Source of the DNA: Paracoccus yibinensis
GTDB lineage: Bacteria; Pseudomonadota; Alphaproteobacteria; Rhodobacterales; Rhodobacteraceae
DNA length: 64,000 nt
Reading direction: 5' to 3'
Assembly (NCBI RefSeq): GCF_030846195.1
Contig: NZ_JAVCWH010000002.1
Coordinates: 1-64,000 of the forward strand
Under the pieces are notes generated by a model. That model searched no databases, had not been told where the DNA came from, and was given only the letters and a program-made list of their open reading frames with translations. The position numbers were made by a program, and so were the translations under genes. Position 1 is the first letter of the stretch. Every line of letters begins with the position of its first letter. Positions 1-9,569 of this stretch are shown here, one piece after another.

Positions 1-224
1 ACCATCACGCCTTGACCACTGAATGACCGGAAATCCATAGTCAGAGGTGGCTCACTTCTCGATGGAAATGCCGGCTCAGTTCTGGGTGGAAATCAACAAT
101 CTCCACCGCTACGACCCGCAGCTACACGCTGCCCAACACCTCGTCAGAACTCGCGATCCTTGCGGGTACCCAGACCTTCACCGGGAACAAGACCTTCTCA
201 GGGACGCTGACCGCCTCGGGCACT

Positions 225-1598
225 GTGACGGTCTCGGCGGCCTCGGCCAGCATCGGCACAGCGACGACGACCGCCACATACGGCATGGGCACCGGGGCCA
301 CGACCACCGGCGTCACCAAGACCGTGAACCTCGGGACGGGTGGCGCGTCGGGGTCGAATACGGTCGTCAACATCGGTTCGGCCACCGCCGGGGCCGGGGG
401 CACGACCGTCATCAACACGCCGATGGTCACCTTCGCCAATGCCGTCACGCAGGTCGGCATGCCCCAGGCCAACCTGACTGCGCAGCTGCTCGGCCTCGGC
501 GGGGCAACGGCAGACAGTTACAATCGGGTTTCGGTCAACACCCCAGCGCTCCTGTTCAACAACGCCGGGGCCGGGATCGAGGCCACGGTCAACAAAGCGG
601 CGGCCGGGAACGATGCGGCCTTTGCCTTCAAGACGGGCTTTTCCGCCCGCGCGCTGATCGGCCTTCTCGGCAGTGACGACTTCAGCTTCAAGGTCAGCCC
701 GGATGGCTCGACCTTCTTTGATGCGATCCGGATCGACCGCACCAGCGGCCAGGTGGAACTGCCGCAGCCCACGGTCCTGCCGGGACTGGCCGCCGCCCCG
801 CCTCCGCCGCCCGCAGGCAAGGCCGCCATCTACGCCCGCAGCCGCGCCGGGGCGCCGTGGATCGACGTGATGCGTCCCTCCGGCCGCGACTTCCCGCTGC
901 AACCCCACTTCGGGGTGAACCGCATCGCCAACTGGTCGCCCTCTACCGGCACCACGATCAACAGCGAAGGCCTGCCTATCACCTCGGTCGGCACCGTTTC
1001 CACGCCCGCACTGGCCGCAACGAACCTCGCCACCTCCATGCGACGCTGGCGACTGACCTCGGCGGCAGTCGTTGACTCAGTGGCGGATCAGCGCTCCGCA
1101 GGCTGGGCCTGCTGGCGCGGCAATGCGGCGGGGCTTGGCGGCTGGACCTTTGTCACGCGGCTGTCGCTGACGACCCTGCAGGCGACCGGGATGGGGTTCT
1201 TCGGTCTCTACGGATCCACGGCCGCGCTGGCGACGACGTTGACCTTGGCCGCCGTGGTGAACTGCATCGGCATCGGCTTCCAGCGCGGCACGCACACCCG
1301 ATGGCAGCTGGTCGCGAACGATGGAACCGGGGCCCCGACGCAGACCGACATGGGGGCGAGCTTCGCCATCGCCACCGGCGGCGTGCTGACCCTCTACATC
1401 GCCGCCCCGCCGAATGGCAGCTCCGTCTGGGTGCGCATCGTCGACGAGGTCTCCGGCGCAGTCTTCGAACAGGAGATCAGCGCCGATCTGCCCGCCGCAA
1501 CCCAGTTCCTGTCGCCGCGGCTCTTCCTCAACACCGGCGCAACGGCCGCCGCCGTCGCCTATGACTGCGCCGGGGTCTATGTCGAGACGGACTTTTGA
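225..1598 (+). CDS. Phage tail fibre-like protein, 5' end probably lost
   Basis: A 457-residue protein rich in Thr, Ala, Gly and Ser. Its N-terminal part is a low-complexity beta-type repeat, the middle carries a proline run (about residues 190-197), and the C-terminal 240 residues look like a compact receptor- or capsid-facing domain. Composition and build resemble tail or tail-fibre proteins of Rhodobacterales prophages; I recognise no enzymatic motif. The start is a GTG with no good ribosome binding site. The same frame stays open upstream to a stop at 24-26 and reads as convincing tail-type protein (for example TFTGNKTFSG just before the GTG), but contains no ATG, GTG or TTG. So the natural N-terminus has probably been lost or frameshifted and this is a remnant. 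Downstream lies a fragment of another tail-end gene. Confidence 0.55.
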   Translation: MTVSAASASIGTATTTATYGMGTGATTTGVTKTVNLGTGGASGSNTVVNIGSATAGAGGTTVINTPMVTFANAVTQVGMPQANLTAQLLGLGGATADSYNRVSVNTPALLFNNAGAGIEATVNKAAAGNDAAFAFKTGFSARALIGLLGSDDFSFKVSPDGSTFFDAIRIDRTSGQVELPQPTVLPGLAAAPPPPPAGKAAIYARSRAGAPWIDVMRPSGRDFPLQPHFGVNRIANWSPSTGTTINSEGLPITSVGTVSTPALAATNLATSMRRWRLTSAAVVDSVADQRSAGWACWRGNAAGLGGWTFVTRLSLTTLQATGMGFFGLYGSTAALATTLTLAAVVNCIGIGFQRGTHTRWQLVANDGTGAPTQTDMGASFAIATGGVLTLYIAAPPNGSSVWVRIVDEVSGAVFEQEISADLPAATQFLSPRLFLNTGATAAAVAYDCAGVYVETDF

Positions 1599-1630
1599 TC
1601 TGCAGGCATGAACGCCAGCGTGTGTGAATG

Positions 1631-1696
1631 CCGGGCCGGGCGGCATCGCATCGGGAAGCGCCAGACGCCTCGACCGGAGCGACACGCCCGGCCCGG
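1631..1696. repeat. Perfect 12-bp inverted repeat
   Basis: CCGGGCCGGGCG at 1631-1642 is repeated exactly in inverted orientation at 1685-1696, with a 42-base spacer. It lies 32 bases after the stop of the tail-like gene. No T-run follows, so it is not a standard intrinsic terminator. It could be a transcript-end hairpin or the trace of a mobile element end. Confidence 0.6.
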
Positions 1697-1973
1697 ATCA
1701 CAGGTTCACAGATTCAAAGAGCGGCAGGGATTCGCTGCGCCGGAATGGTGGCACGGCAATGCCACATCTGTCCCGTGGGGCGATGGGCACAATTGTGCAC
1801 CCTGCACCTTCTAGGCTTCACCGATGCCAGCAGTGACAAGTTGTGAACTTGTCGCGCCAAGCAGCTCAGTCAATTGCAGACGATTCAGCCCCAATACCCA
1901 CGACCAGACCATTGGATTGCTGCTCGCTGCAGCGGCGGGGCAAGCAGCGCGAGCAGCACCCCGACAGCGTGCA

Positions 1974-2048
1974 GGGATCTCGGCCGGCGTAGTGCTGGCG
2001 CTGCTGACCGGCATCATCATCAAGTTCAAGATCTTCGACGGCGGCCGG
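1974..2048 (+). pseudogene. Remnant of a small phage membrane protein (DUF6127-like)
   Basis: The translated segment GVVLALLTGIIIKFKIFDGG closely matches the C-terminal membrane helix of the intact 95-residue protein at 24182-24469 (VMLALLAGIAIKLKIFGGG). Nothing recognisable of that protein's acidic N-terminal half precedes it, and the frame runs on without the expected stop. It is therefore a decayed fragment. It follows a tail-like gene just as its intact homologue does 22 kb away, so two related phage tail-end cassettes once existed in this window. The rest of 1599-2115 holds nothing else that I can recognise. Confidence 0.6.
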
Positions 2049-2115
2049 GAGTCGCGCTCAGTCCCCGGCCGACGACTGGCGCCGGAGAGATCCCCGACGC
2101 CGATCGCTCAACGGC

Positions 2116-3666
2116 TCATCCGCCGTAGACGATGCCATTCGGACGATCGCCGACCGGCACCGTGCTCACCACTTCCTGCCTCTCGACGTCGATGATCGAC
2201 ACGCTGTCATCGGCGATGTTGGTCACGAACACCAAGGCACCGTCCGCCGATGCCGAGACGCCATGTGCGCCGCCACCGGTGGTGAGGGTTTTCACCACCT
2301 GACCGGTCGCGGTGTCGATCACGGACACGGTGTCGTTCGGCTCCGCGTCGGTGCCCTGGTTGGCCACATAGACATAGGCTCCGTCCGGGGTCGCGAACAT
2401 CTGGATCGGATTCGGCCCGACATCGATCCTGTCCGTCACCTCGCGGGTAGAGGTGTCGATGACCGCCACACGGTTTTCGTCCCGAAGCGAGACGTAGACC
2501 TGAGCGCCCGAAGGCGTGAAGCCGACCTGGACCGGCGCTGCGCCCACCGGAATGCGCGCAACCTCGGAGAGCGCCTGCGTGTCGATGACGGACACGGATC
2601 CGTCCTCGACATTGGCCACATAGAGCTCGGTCTCATCCGGGCTAAGCCGCAGGCCGTGCGGATAGTCGCCCGTCGCAATGCGCCCGATGACCTCGGCCTT
2701 TTCGAGATCAACCACCGCGATCTCGTCGCCGCCCGACAGCGCGACAAACGCGCGCCCCAGCCGGTCCGCAACAACATGCGCCGGGTGGGAGCCCACGGCG
2801 ACGGTCGCCTTGGGCGCGGCGATGTTCTGCGGATCGAAAATGACCAGCAGACCCTCGGCCGCGCCTTCCGCGCCATGCCCGTGCCCGTCCGCGCCATGAT
2901 CTCCGCCGGCAGCAGGCTCGCCAACCGCCAACAGCAGCTTGCCATCGGGGGTCAGATCGACGTTGTGAGGAGCGACCGGGATCGAGACGGTGTCGACCGC
3001 TCCGGTGCCGAGGTCGATGGCGCTGATCGAGTTGCCGCCTTCATTGGCGGAATAGACGGTTCCACCTGTCTGACCCAAGGGTGCCGACGCCTCGCCGGCA
3101 TTCGCCGTCAGCCAGGCCTGCATTTCGGCGATCTCGCGCTCCTGCGCCGCGATGATCTGGGCGGCCCATTCTTTCGTTTGCGGATCGTCCCCATATTGCT
3201 GGACGATCCTGGCCATGTCGATCGCACCCAGATGATGCGGGATCATGCCCCGGACGAAGGCGACATCCGGATCGTCGGCCATGACGCCGTCCATCATCGG
3301 TCCGTGCATCGCATCCATGGCCTCGATATTGGCCCGAGTGAAGTCGGGAAGGCTTTCATTCGCCGGAGCCGCCTCGGCGTGCGGCGTGGCCATCATCCCG
3401 CCCTGCATCATCTGCTGCATCGCGCCCATGCATTCAGGAGTCATGGCCTGCATAATGGCCCGGCACTGCTCGGGCATCATCCCTTGCATGCCGGTCATGC
3501 CCTGCATGTGGGGCATGTGGCCTGTGGGAGGCGTCGGCGCGGGCACCTGCTCCGCCTGTGCGGGCGGGGTTGCCGGGTGGTGGGTGTCATGCTCGGCCTG
3601 AGCGAAGGCAGCGCCCGCCAGGCCGGAGAGGATGCTGGCGGAAAGGGCGAATACGGTTCGATTCAT
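2116..3666 (-). CDS. Exported DUF305 / YVTN beta-propeller protein
   Basis: A 516-residue exported protein. Residues 1-23 are a signal peptide ending AFAQA. A Met/His-rich stretch (about 26-100, with MPHMQGMTGMQGMM) suggests Cu(I) or Ag(I) binding. A DUF305 four-helix domain follows (about 110-188, with GMIPHHLGAIDMA). From about 200 to the end are repeated YVTN-type propeller blades, interrupted near residue 255 by a His/Gly loop (HGADGHGHG). The ATG at 3666 is preferred over the one at 3675 because AAAGGA lies 8 bases before 3666 but touches 3675. It is the last gene of the copper island. Family knowledge: DUF305 proteins often accompany copper export genes. The exact role is unknown; metal buffering in the periplasm is an inference. 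Confidence 0.8.
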   Translation of the reverse strand: MNRTVFALSASILSGLAGAAFAQAEHDTHHPATPPAQAEQVPAPTPPTGHMPHMQGMTGMQGMMPEQCRAIMQAMTPECMGAMQQMMQGGMMATPHAEAAPANESLPDFTRANIEAMDAMHGPMMDGVMADDPDVAFVRGMIPHHLGAIDMARIVQQYGDDPQTKEWAAQIIAAQEREIAEMQAWLTANAGEASAPLGQTGGTVYSANEGGNSISAIDLGTGAVDTVSIPVAPHNVDLTPDGKLLLAVGEPAAGGDHGADGHGHGAEGAAEGLLVIFDPQNIAAPKATVAVGSHPAHVVADRLGRAFVALSGGDEIAVVDLEKAEVIGRIATGDYPHGLRLSPDETELYVANVEDGSVSVIDTQALSEVARIPVGAAPVQVGFTPSGAQVYVSLRDENRVAVIDTSTREVTDRIDVGPNPIQMFATPDGAYVYVANQGTDAEPNDTVSVIDTATGQVVKTLTTGGGAHGVSASADGALVFVTNIADDSVSIIDVERQEVVSTVPVGDRPNGIVYGG

Positions 3667-3797
3667 TGATTTCATCCTTTGGTTCCGAGAGCCCCGGCCC
3701 GGATTCGCGGACGCGGTTCTCCGTTCTGTTCGTCGGTTTCTCGGGTTGGCGCGGGGCGGCCGGAGACATCTCGGGATCTCCCGACAATTCCCGGCGC

Positions 3798-4208
3798 TCA
3801 CGCCGCGATCAGACGGGGCGGCTTCAGGATTCCTTCGGGGGATCGCCCGCAGAAGTCACGGCGCAGACCGAGAAAAACCTCACTACTTGCGGATACGCCC
3901 AACGCCGGCGGCTCGACGGGAACGGCGGCGATCAGACAGGCTTGGCAGCAGTCCACCAGACTGACGCCGCTGTCAGCACTGACGCAGCCAGCAGTTGAAC
4001 CAGCGCCATGGTCAACCAGCATGTGATGCTGGGTGCAGTGGCCTGCCGTGGCGGCGCTCTGTTGCTGGTGGATGGCGTGTCCGGCTGGGCCGGCATGTGC
4101 CGGCGCCTGCAGAACCAGGGCGCCGATGGCAAGCAGCAGGATGCAGACTGCAACCTGGCGCAATCGGCCATACCCCGCCCGAAAAGCAACTCGTGCACGC
4201 TCGCTCAT
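3798..4208 (-). CDS. Small exported Cys/His protein of the copper island
   Basis: A 136-residue protein with one hydrophobic N-terminal segment (about 17-39) ending in an AHA signal-peptidase-like site. The mature part has spaced His and Cys residues (HCTQHHML near 57-64, DCCQAC near 87-92) and ends with a PPRL sequence. This layout fits the small DUF2946-like exported proteins found beside copper resistance genes in alphaproteobacteria. Its ATG overlaps the stop of the upstream small ORF (ATGA), implying translational coupling. It is a distant structural counterpart of the 119-residue protein at 9117-9476, which also ends in a PPR/PPK tail. Metal binding is inferred from composition and context only. 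Confidence 0.6.
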   Translation of the reverse strand: MSERARVAFRAGYGRLRQVAVCILLLAIGALVLQAPAHAGPAGHAIHQQQSAATAGHCTQHHMLVDHGAGSTAGCVSADSGVSLVDCCQACLIAAVPVEPPALGVSASSEVFLGLRRDFCGRSPEGILKPPRLIAA

Positions 4209-4357
4209 GCGCCACCTGCCTTCTCGGTGACCCGCGAGACCGATGCGTTGCCGCGTTCACATCGCGCGCCACCAGCCGTCAAGAGACCGCCCCGCTGACG
4301 GATGCGAGCCGCCTCGGCCAGGTACTGCTTTCGATCATGCGCAAACTGGGCGGTCAT
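4205..4357 (-). CDS. 50-residue small protein, unknown
   Basis: A short frame starting MTAQFAHDRKQYLAEAARIRQ. It lies between the DUF411 gene (stop at 4374) and the exported Cys/His protein, and its TGA overlaps the next gene's ATG (ATGA). Basic and helical in appearance, with no membrane segment. Support is positional: it fills the gap exactly and would couple translation of the downstream gene. No strong ribosome binding site precedes it and I do not recognise the family, so it could be a leader peptide or chance. Confidence 0.4.
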   Translation of the reverse strand: MTAQFAHDRKQYLAEAARIRQRGGLLTAGGARCERGNASVSRVTEKAGGA

Positions 4358-4373
4358 GTCGGGCCTGCCTGTG

Positions 4374-4859
4374 TCAAATTTCCCGTGAACCGAGGAAGCG
4401 CCCCAAGCTGCGGGTGGTCTGGCCGAACAGGAACGCTTCGTAGGGTTCGGGATCCACGCCCGGAAAATCCATGCCAGGCGAACCGGCGGGCATGCCGGGA
4501 ACGGCCAGCCCTGTCGCCTCGGGCCGCTCCGACAGAAGGCGGCGGATTGCTTCGGCGGGGACATGGCCCTCGACCACATAGCCGCCCACCTCGGCGGTGT
4601 GGCACGATGCCAGATCGGCCGGCACGCCGAGGCGTTGCTTGAGGCTGTCCATGTCGGCGGACTCCACTACCCGCACAGGGAACCCCGCCGCCTCGATATG
4701 CGCGACCCAGCCGTCACAGCAGCCGCAGGTCGGATCCTTGCTGACGCTCACCAGCGGCAGCGCTTCGGCATGTCCCCGCCCCGGCATCGACATCAGCAAG
4801 GGCAGCACGCCGACAGCGGCCAGAATGGTGCGCCGGCTGATGTTGTGATCGTTTCTCAT
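4374..4859 (-). CDS. DUF411 metal-binding protein, exported
   Basis: A 161-residue protein with a twin-arginine-like leader (SRRTILAAVG at 8-17, cleavage after GHAEA near 33). The mature part has the DUF411 signature CGCCDGW at 45-51, then SCHTAEVGGYVVEGHVP, in which Cys and His are the likely metal ligands. ATG at 4859 is chosen because GAGG lies 7 bases upstream; frames further upstream add unlikely sequence. Family knowledge: DUF411 proteins are found in copper, silver and cadmium resistance clusters and are thought to bind metal in the periplasm. It sits 142 bases downstream of the Cu ATPase on the same strand and starts a run of small exported proteins. Confidence 0.85.
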   Translation of the reverse strand: MRNDHNISRRTILAAVGVLPLLMSMPGRGHAEALPLVSVSKDPTCGCCDGWVAHIEAAGFPVRVVESADMDSLKQRLGVPADLASCHTAEVGGYVVEGHVPAEAIRRLLSERPEATGLAVPGMPAGSPGMDFPGVDPEPYEAFLFGQTTRSLGRFLGSREI

Positions 4860-5001
4860 CGTCAAACCTCGTTTCGTGGATTGCATTGTCTCGCCGTCAC
4901 GGTCGGGGCGCGACGCACGAAGGGGTGAGCAGGTACGCATCTGCCGCGGCACGACGTCGGCATGTGCGTGCGCGGGTTCGGCTGTTGATGCCGCACGGCG
5001 A

Positions 5002-7407
5002 TCACAGCTTCACCCTCCGCAGCCGGGCGGCATTGGCGATCACGCTGACCGAGGACAGCGCCATGGCGGCAGCGGCGATGATCGGCGACAGCAGGATGCC
5101 TAAGAACGGATAGAGCACCCCCGCCGCGACCGGCACGCCAAGCGCGTTGTAGATGAAGGCGAAGAACAGGTTCTGGCGAATGTTGCCCATGACCGCTTCC
5201 GACAGCCGGCGGGCGCGGACGATACCGTTGAGATCGCCCTTGAGCAGGGTGACGCCGGCGCTTTCCATTGCCACATCGGTGCCGGTGCCCATGGCGATGC
5301 CGACATCGGCGGCAGCCAGCGCCGGCGCGTCGTTGACGCCGTCGCCGGCCATCGCCACCACCTCGCCCGCCGCCTTGTGCCGCGCGACGACCGCGCTTTT
5401 CTGATCGGGGAGAACCTCGGCCTCGACCTCGTCGATTCCGAGCCGGCGGGCGACGGCCTTCGCCGTCGTCCAGTTGTCCCCCGTCAGCATGACCACGCGG
5501 ATGCCTTGCGCCTTGAGCGCGGCCAGCGCCTCGGGCGTCGAGGGCTTGACTGGATCGGCGATGGCAAAGATTGCCGCGAGGCGACCATCGACGCCCATGA
5601 AGATCGCGGTCGCCCCGTCCGCGCGCAGCCGGTCGGCCTCGTTGGCCAGCGGCGCGACATCGACGCCCTGCTCGGCGAGAAACTTCGCGTTGCCAAGTGG
5701 GATGCGCTTGCCCTCGACGGTGCCATAGGCGCCCTTGCCGGTGGGCGAGTCGAAATCCGCAACCGGGGCGAGGTCGAGACCGCGCTCCGCGGCGGCGCGG
5801 ACGATGGCGAGCGCCAGCGGATGCTCGCTGGCCCGCTCCACACTGGCGGCAAGCCGCAGTGCCTCGTCCTCACTGAAGTCAGCAGCCGGAACGATGGCGG
5901 TGACGGCCGGCCGGCCTTCGGTCAGGGTGCCGGTCTTGTCGACAATGATGGTGTTGACCTTCTCCATATGCTCCAGCGCCTCGGCGTTCTTGATCAGCAC
6001 GCCCGCCTGCGCGCCACGACCGACGCCGACCATGATCGACATCGGCGTCGCAAGTCCCAACGCGCAGGGACAGGCGATGATCAGCACCGACACGGCAGCG
6101 ATCAGACCGAAGGAGAAACGCGGCTCCGGGCCCCAGATCGACCAGGCGATGAAGGCAAGCACCGCGACCAGGATCACCGCCGGCACGAACCAGCCCGAGA
6201 CCTGATCGGCCAGCCGCTGGATCGGCGCGCGGCTTCGCTGCGCCTCGGCGACGAGCTGGACGATCTGCGACAGCATGGTGTCGCGGCCAACCTTCCGCGC
6301 CTCGATCACCAGCGCGCCGGACTGGTTCATGGTGCCGCCGATGGCGGTGGCGCCGGCCTCCTTGGTTACCGGCATCGACTCGCCCGTCACCATCGATTCA
6401 TCGACGGCGCTGCGGCCTTCCAGCACCGCGCCGTCGACCGGGACTTTCTCGCCGGGCCGCACCCGCAGGCGGTCGCCGACGTGAACGCTGTCGAGCTGCA
6501 CCTCCTCCTCGGTGCCGTCGTCACGAATGATCCGCGCGGTCTTGGGCGCAAGGTCCAAGAGCGCGCGGATCGCGCCGCTGGTGCTTTCGCGCGCCCGCAA
6601 TTCCAGCACCTGACCCAGCAACACGAGCACGGTGATGACCGCCGCCGCCTCGAAATAGACCGCGACCGACCCGTCATGCTCGCGGAACGCGTCCGGGAAG
6701 ATGCCGGGCACCAGCGTGGCGACGACGCTGTAGATCCACGCCGCCCCGGTGCCCATGGCGATCAGGGTGAACATGTTGAGGCTGCGGTTGACCAGCGACT
6801 GCCAGCCGCGTTGGAAGAACGGCCAACCGGCCCAGAGCACGACCGGCGTCGCGAGGATCAGTTGCAACCAGTTCGAGGTCAGTTGGCCGATATAGTGGGT
6901 CAGGCCAAGAAAATGGCCGCCCATTTCGAGGACCACCACCGGAATCGTCAGCGCCAGCCCGATCCAGAACCGGCGCGTCATGTCGATCAGTTCCTCGTTG
7001 GGCCCGACCTCCAGGCTGACCAGCACCGGCTCCAGCGCCATGCCGCAGATCGGGCATGACCCCGGTCCGACCTGGCGGATCTCGGGGTGCATCGGGCAGG
7101 TGTAGATCGTCCCCTCCGGAACCGGCTCGGCCTTCTCGGTCGCCGCTTCCGGATCCAGATAGCGGTCCGGGTCTGCCAGGAACTTCGTTCGGCATCCGGC
7201 CGAGCAGAAGTAATAGGGCCGGCCGCCATGCTCGGCCTTGTGCGCGGTCGTGTGGGGATCGACCATCATGCCGCAGACCGGGTCCTTGACCTTGTGGGCT
7301 GTGTCCGGCGCGGCGGCCGCGTGGTCTTGCGCGTGATCGTGCACATGCCCGTGGGTCGAACGAGCGTGCGCATGTTTCTGGTGATCGTGTTCGGTCTTGC
7401 TGGTCAT
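5002..7407 (-). CDS. copA: Cu(I)/Ag(I)-translocating P1B-type ATPase
   Basis: An 801-residue inner-membrane pump that exports Cu(I)/Ag(I) to the periplasm at the cost of ATP. Domain order: a His-rich N-terminus (1-40), a YHS-type domain (41-85, DPVCGMM and FCSAGC), a heavy-metal-binding CPMHP...CPICGM domain (104-123), then the P-type core. The TGES loop is at 341-344, the metal-binding CPC at 446-448 and the phosphorylated Asp in DKTGTLT at 490, with GDGVNDAP near the end. The usual CxxC HMA domain is replaced by YHS plus CPMHP. ATG at 7407 has AGGAGG 7-8 bases upstream. A CueR-type promoter (7452-7482) precedes it, so it is likely copper- or silver-induced, though no CueR gene lies in this window. 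Confidence 0.92.
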   Translation of the reverse strand: MTSKTEHDHQKHAHARSTHGHVHDHAQDHAAAAPDTAHKVKDPVCGMMVDPHTTAHKAEHGGRPYYFCSAGCRTKFLADPDRYLDPEAATEKAEPVPEGTIYTCPMHPEIRQVGPGSCPICGMALEPVLVSLEVGPNEELIDMTRRFWIGLALTIPVVVLEMGGHFLGLTHYIGQLTSNWLQLILATPVVLWAGWPFFQRGWQSLVNRSLNMFTLIAMGTGAAWIYSVVATLVPGIFPDAFREHDGSVAVYFEAAAVITVLVLLGQVLELRARESTSGAIRALLDLAPKTARIIRDDGTEEEVQLDSVHVGDRLRVRPGEKVPVDGAVLEGRSAVDESMVTGESMPVTKEAGATAIGGTMNQSGALVIEARKVGRDTMLSQIVQLVAEAQRSRAPIQRLADQVSGWFVPAVILVAVLAFIAWSIWGPEPRFSFGLIAAVSVLIIACPCALGLATPMSIMVGVGRGAQAGVLIKNAEALEHMEKVNTIIVDKTGTLTEGRPAVTAIVPAADFSEDEALRLAASVERASEHPLALAIVRAAAERGLDLAPVADFDSPTGKGAYGTVEGKRIPLGNAKFLAEQGVDVAPLANEADRLRADGATAIFMGVDGRLAAIFAIADPVKPSTPEALAALKAQGIRVVMLTGDNWTTAKAVARRLGIDEVEAEVLPDQKSAVVARHKAAGEVVAMAGDGVNDAPALAAADVGIAMGTGTDVAMESAGVTLLKGDLNGIVRARRLSEAVMGNIRQNLFFAFIYNALGVPVAAGVLYPFLGILLSPIIAAAAMALSSVSVIANAARLRRVKL

Positions 7408-7451
7408 TTCCACGCCTCCTCGGCGTTTCATCCTGAGCTTGCGTTTCACCT

Positions 7452-7482
7452 GTTCTGCGCTTTCCAACCGCTGGAAGGTCAA
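7452..7482 (-). promoter_or_regulatory. CueR/MerR-type copper-responsive promoter
   Basis: On the minus strand TTGACC (7482-7477) overlaps the dyad CCTTCCA-GCGGT-TGGAAAG (7478-7460). An extended 19-base spacer leads to a weak -10 at 7457-7452. The overlapping -35, CTTCCA dyad and long spacer are the hallmarks of promoters twisted into register by MerR-family activators of the CueR group. It lies 45-75 bases upstream of the ATPase start. The -10 (CAGAAC) is poor, as can be tolerated in alphaproteobacteria. Confidence 0.7.
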
Positions 7483-7567
7483 GAGGCGATCGGGAAGCTT
7501 GAAATATTGCCCGTTGCAGGTTCTCCGCCGAGGGGCGCTGACATGCGGCGCCCTCGGCATTGCGCGG

Positions 7568-9043
7568 TCATGTGCTGACCGCGATCTCGGTCATCATGCC
7601 GCTGGCCAGATGCGGCATGTGGTGGCAGTGCAGCATCCAGCGTGCCGCCTCGCCTGCGTCGAGCGCGATATCGACCATCGACATCGGCGGCACATAAACG
7701 GTGTCGCGCCGGGCACCCGCGACGCGCCGTCCGTTCAGGCCGACGACCTGGAACACATGGCCGTGCAGGTGCATCGGGTGCCCCATCATCGACATGTTGT
7801 GGAAGGACAGCACCACCCGCTCGCCCGACTTCGCAGTGACCCGCCTGTGCTCACCCCAGGTGGCGCCGTTGATCGTCCAGACATAGGGCTGCATCTGGCC
7901 ACCCAGCATCAGTATCTGGCTGCGATCGACCGGACGCTCGGTCAGCGGATCGGCAGCCATCAGCCGCGACTCCTGTGCCAGATCGGTGTCAAAGGCGGGG
8001 GTATCGGTGTCGGCGAGGCTCTCGACGCGCCGAACTGCGGCCCCCGGCGTAGCGAGGATCAGGCCGGTGCGTTCGCGTGCGCCTTCCCTCAGCGCCAGAA
8101 TCGGCCAGGCGCCGCCTTCGGCTGGCAAGTCGATGTCGAGGTCCAGGCGCTGCCCCATGGCAAGACCGAAGCGATTGCCCGCGACGGGCTGCACCGGATG
8201 CCCGTCCACGGCGATCAGCCGCGCCCGGGCGGCGCCGGTGTCGATCCAGAACACCGTCGCGGCGGCGGCGTTGATGACGCGCAGCCGTACCCTCCCGCCG
8301 CGCTCCACCGCCACCACCTCCGGGTCGGCAAGCGTGCGGTCATTGGCGAGATAGGCGTCCCAGTCGTAATCGTTCAGGTCCATGGCCATGCCGCCTATCG
8401 CCATGCCGCCCATGGAGCCGTGGTCCATCCGCTGCATCGCGCCCATGCCCATCATGCCGGACCCCATGGCCTGCATCCCGTCGCCGTGCCCCCCGTGGCT
8501 GCCGCCACCGCCGGCGCCGATCTCGGCCAGCACCTCCTCGGGGGTCTTGAACGAGAAATCGTGCAGGAACAGCACGACCTCCTGCCGGTCGGCGGTCAGA
8601 TCCTCGGGAGCGCGCATGATCAGTGGAGCGGCCAGCAGTTGCATTTCCTGCAGCGGAACATGACTGTGCATCCAGAAGGTGCCGGGCAGCGGGGCGAAAT
8701 CGAAGGACCGCGTCTCACCCGGCGCGATGAGCGGCAGCGGCATGTCGGGCACGCCATCCTGGGCATTGGGCGGGATCTGCCCGTGCCAATGGATTATGGT
8801 CGGGACGTCGAGATCATTCTTCAGATCGACCCGGAACCGCTGGCCGGGATCGAGGGTCAGCCCCTGACCGCCGGGGCCGGCAAGGCCGAAGACCGTGGCC
8901 GCCCGCCCGCCGATGTCGAGCGTCCTGCGGGTTGCGGTCAAGGCGAGTGGGGCCGCCTCGGCATAGGCGGCACGGGGAAGATGGGCGGCTGCCAGCACGG
9001 CAGCGCCTGCGGCCAGAAAGCCGCGACGGGTAAGATTGTTCAT
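7568..9043 (-). CDS. Multicopper oxidase, Tat-exported
   Basis: A 491-residue periplasmic multicopper oxidase, likely oxidising Cu(I) to less toxic Cu(II). It has a twin-arginine leader ([11 protein letters not shown] at 5-15, cleavage after AYA near 28). Copper ligands are visible: HWHG (85-88), HSH (126-128), then HPMHLHGH and [12 protein letters not shown] near the C-terminus, giving type 1, 2 and 3 sites; the final Met is the axial type 1 ligand. A Met/His/Gly-rich insert (about 190-220) fits a Cu(I) capture loop as in CueO/CopA oxidases. ATG at 9043 is preceded by GAGGAG. It lies between the 119-residue exported protein and the Cu ATPase on one strand. Confidence 0.9.
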   Translation of the reverse strand: MNNLTRRGFLAAGAAVLAAAHLPRAAYAEAAPLALTATRRTLDIGGRAATVFGLAGPGGQGLTLDPGQRFRVDLKNDLDVPTIIHWHGQIPPNAQDGVPDMPLPLIAPGETRSFDFAPLPGTFWMHSHVPLQEMQLLAAPLIMRAPEDLTADRQEVVLFLHDFSFKTPEEVLAEIGAGGGGSHGGHGDGMQAMGSGMMGMGAMQRMDHGSMGGMAIGGMAMDLNDYDWDAYLANDRTLADPEVVAVERGGRVRLRVINAAAATVFWIDTGAARARLIAVDGHPVQPVAGNRFGLAMGQRLDLDIDLPAEGGAWPILALREGARERTGLILATPGAAVRRVESLADTDTPAFDTDLAQESRLMAADPLTERPVDRSQILMLGGQMQPYVWTINGATWGEHRRVTAKSGERVVLSFHNMSMMGHPMHLHGHVFQVVGLNGRRVAGARRDTVYVPPMSMVDIALDAGEAARWMLHCHHMPHLASGMMTEIAVST

Positions 9044-9116
9044 GTTCGTCTCCTCGGGACTGCCGTCCCGCATGTCAGGTCCGATGGGCCGCCGCGGGCG
9101 AGGGCCCGGGGCGAGA

Positions 9117-9476
9117 TCAGAGGAGACGGATCTTGGGAGGTCGTTCGTTCAGGCCCGGACCCTGCCCGGGAGCATCCATGTCAACCGGCAGGGTATGGGC
9201 GGCGCGCGGGCGATCCTCGATTGCCGCGTCCGGAACAGACGCGATGACGCCGGGTACACCGGCACAGGTCATGGCACAGGCGGCGGCATCGCTGGTGCCG
9301 CAATCCGATCCCGTTCCGCAATCGGCGCTGCCGGTATCTGGCTTCACCATCATGTGGCTGTCATGGGCGGCCGCCATTGTGCCATCCAGCATCGTGCGCG
9401 CCGCATGCGCCGCCGTCATCGCCGTGACGACGGCGAAGGACAGGACGACGAGAAGCGCGACTATGCGACCAAACAT
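9117..9476 (-). CDS. Small exported Cys-rich protein upstream of the multicopper oxidase
   Basis: A 119-residue protein: a hydrophobic leader at about 1-25 (VALLVVLSFAVVTAMTAAHA), a His/Met segment (HDSHMM), then Cys-rich CGTGSDCGTSDAAACAMTC, and a proline/arginine tail ending PPKIRLL. The build (signal, Cys cluster, PPK/PPR tail) parallels the 136-residue protein at 3798-4208 and fits the DUF2946-like small proteins linked to copper loci. ATG 9476 begins at the hydrophobic leader; an ATG at 9512 would add 12 residues and cannot be excluded. It is 73 bases upstream of the oxidase on the same strand and divergent from the cytochrome c gene. Metal handling is inferred. Confidence 0.6.
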   Translation of the reverse strand: MFGRIVALLVVLSFAVVTAMTAAHAARTMLDGTMAAAHDSHMMVKPDTGSADCGTGSDCGTSDAAACAMTCAGVPGVIASVPDAAIEDRPRAAHTLPVDMDAPGQGPGLNERPPKIRLL

Positions 9477-9569
9477 GCGACGAAGATAGGAAGACCGGTC
9501 GCAATTGTCCATTGCCGCCAATGCCGCAGGCTTGCGCCCACATGAACGAAATCGTGATGATCGTGATCC

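Noticed and set aside
5377..7059. Long plus-strand frame opposite the Cu ATPase
   Set aside because: Same shadow-frame composition; the ATPase on the other strand has every expected motif.
9477..9569. Possible second CueR-type site between the Cys-rich protein and cytochrome c
   Set aside because: No CTTCCA dyad or long-spacer promoter geometry found.
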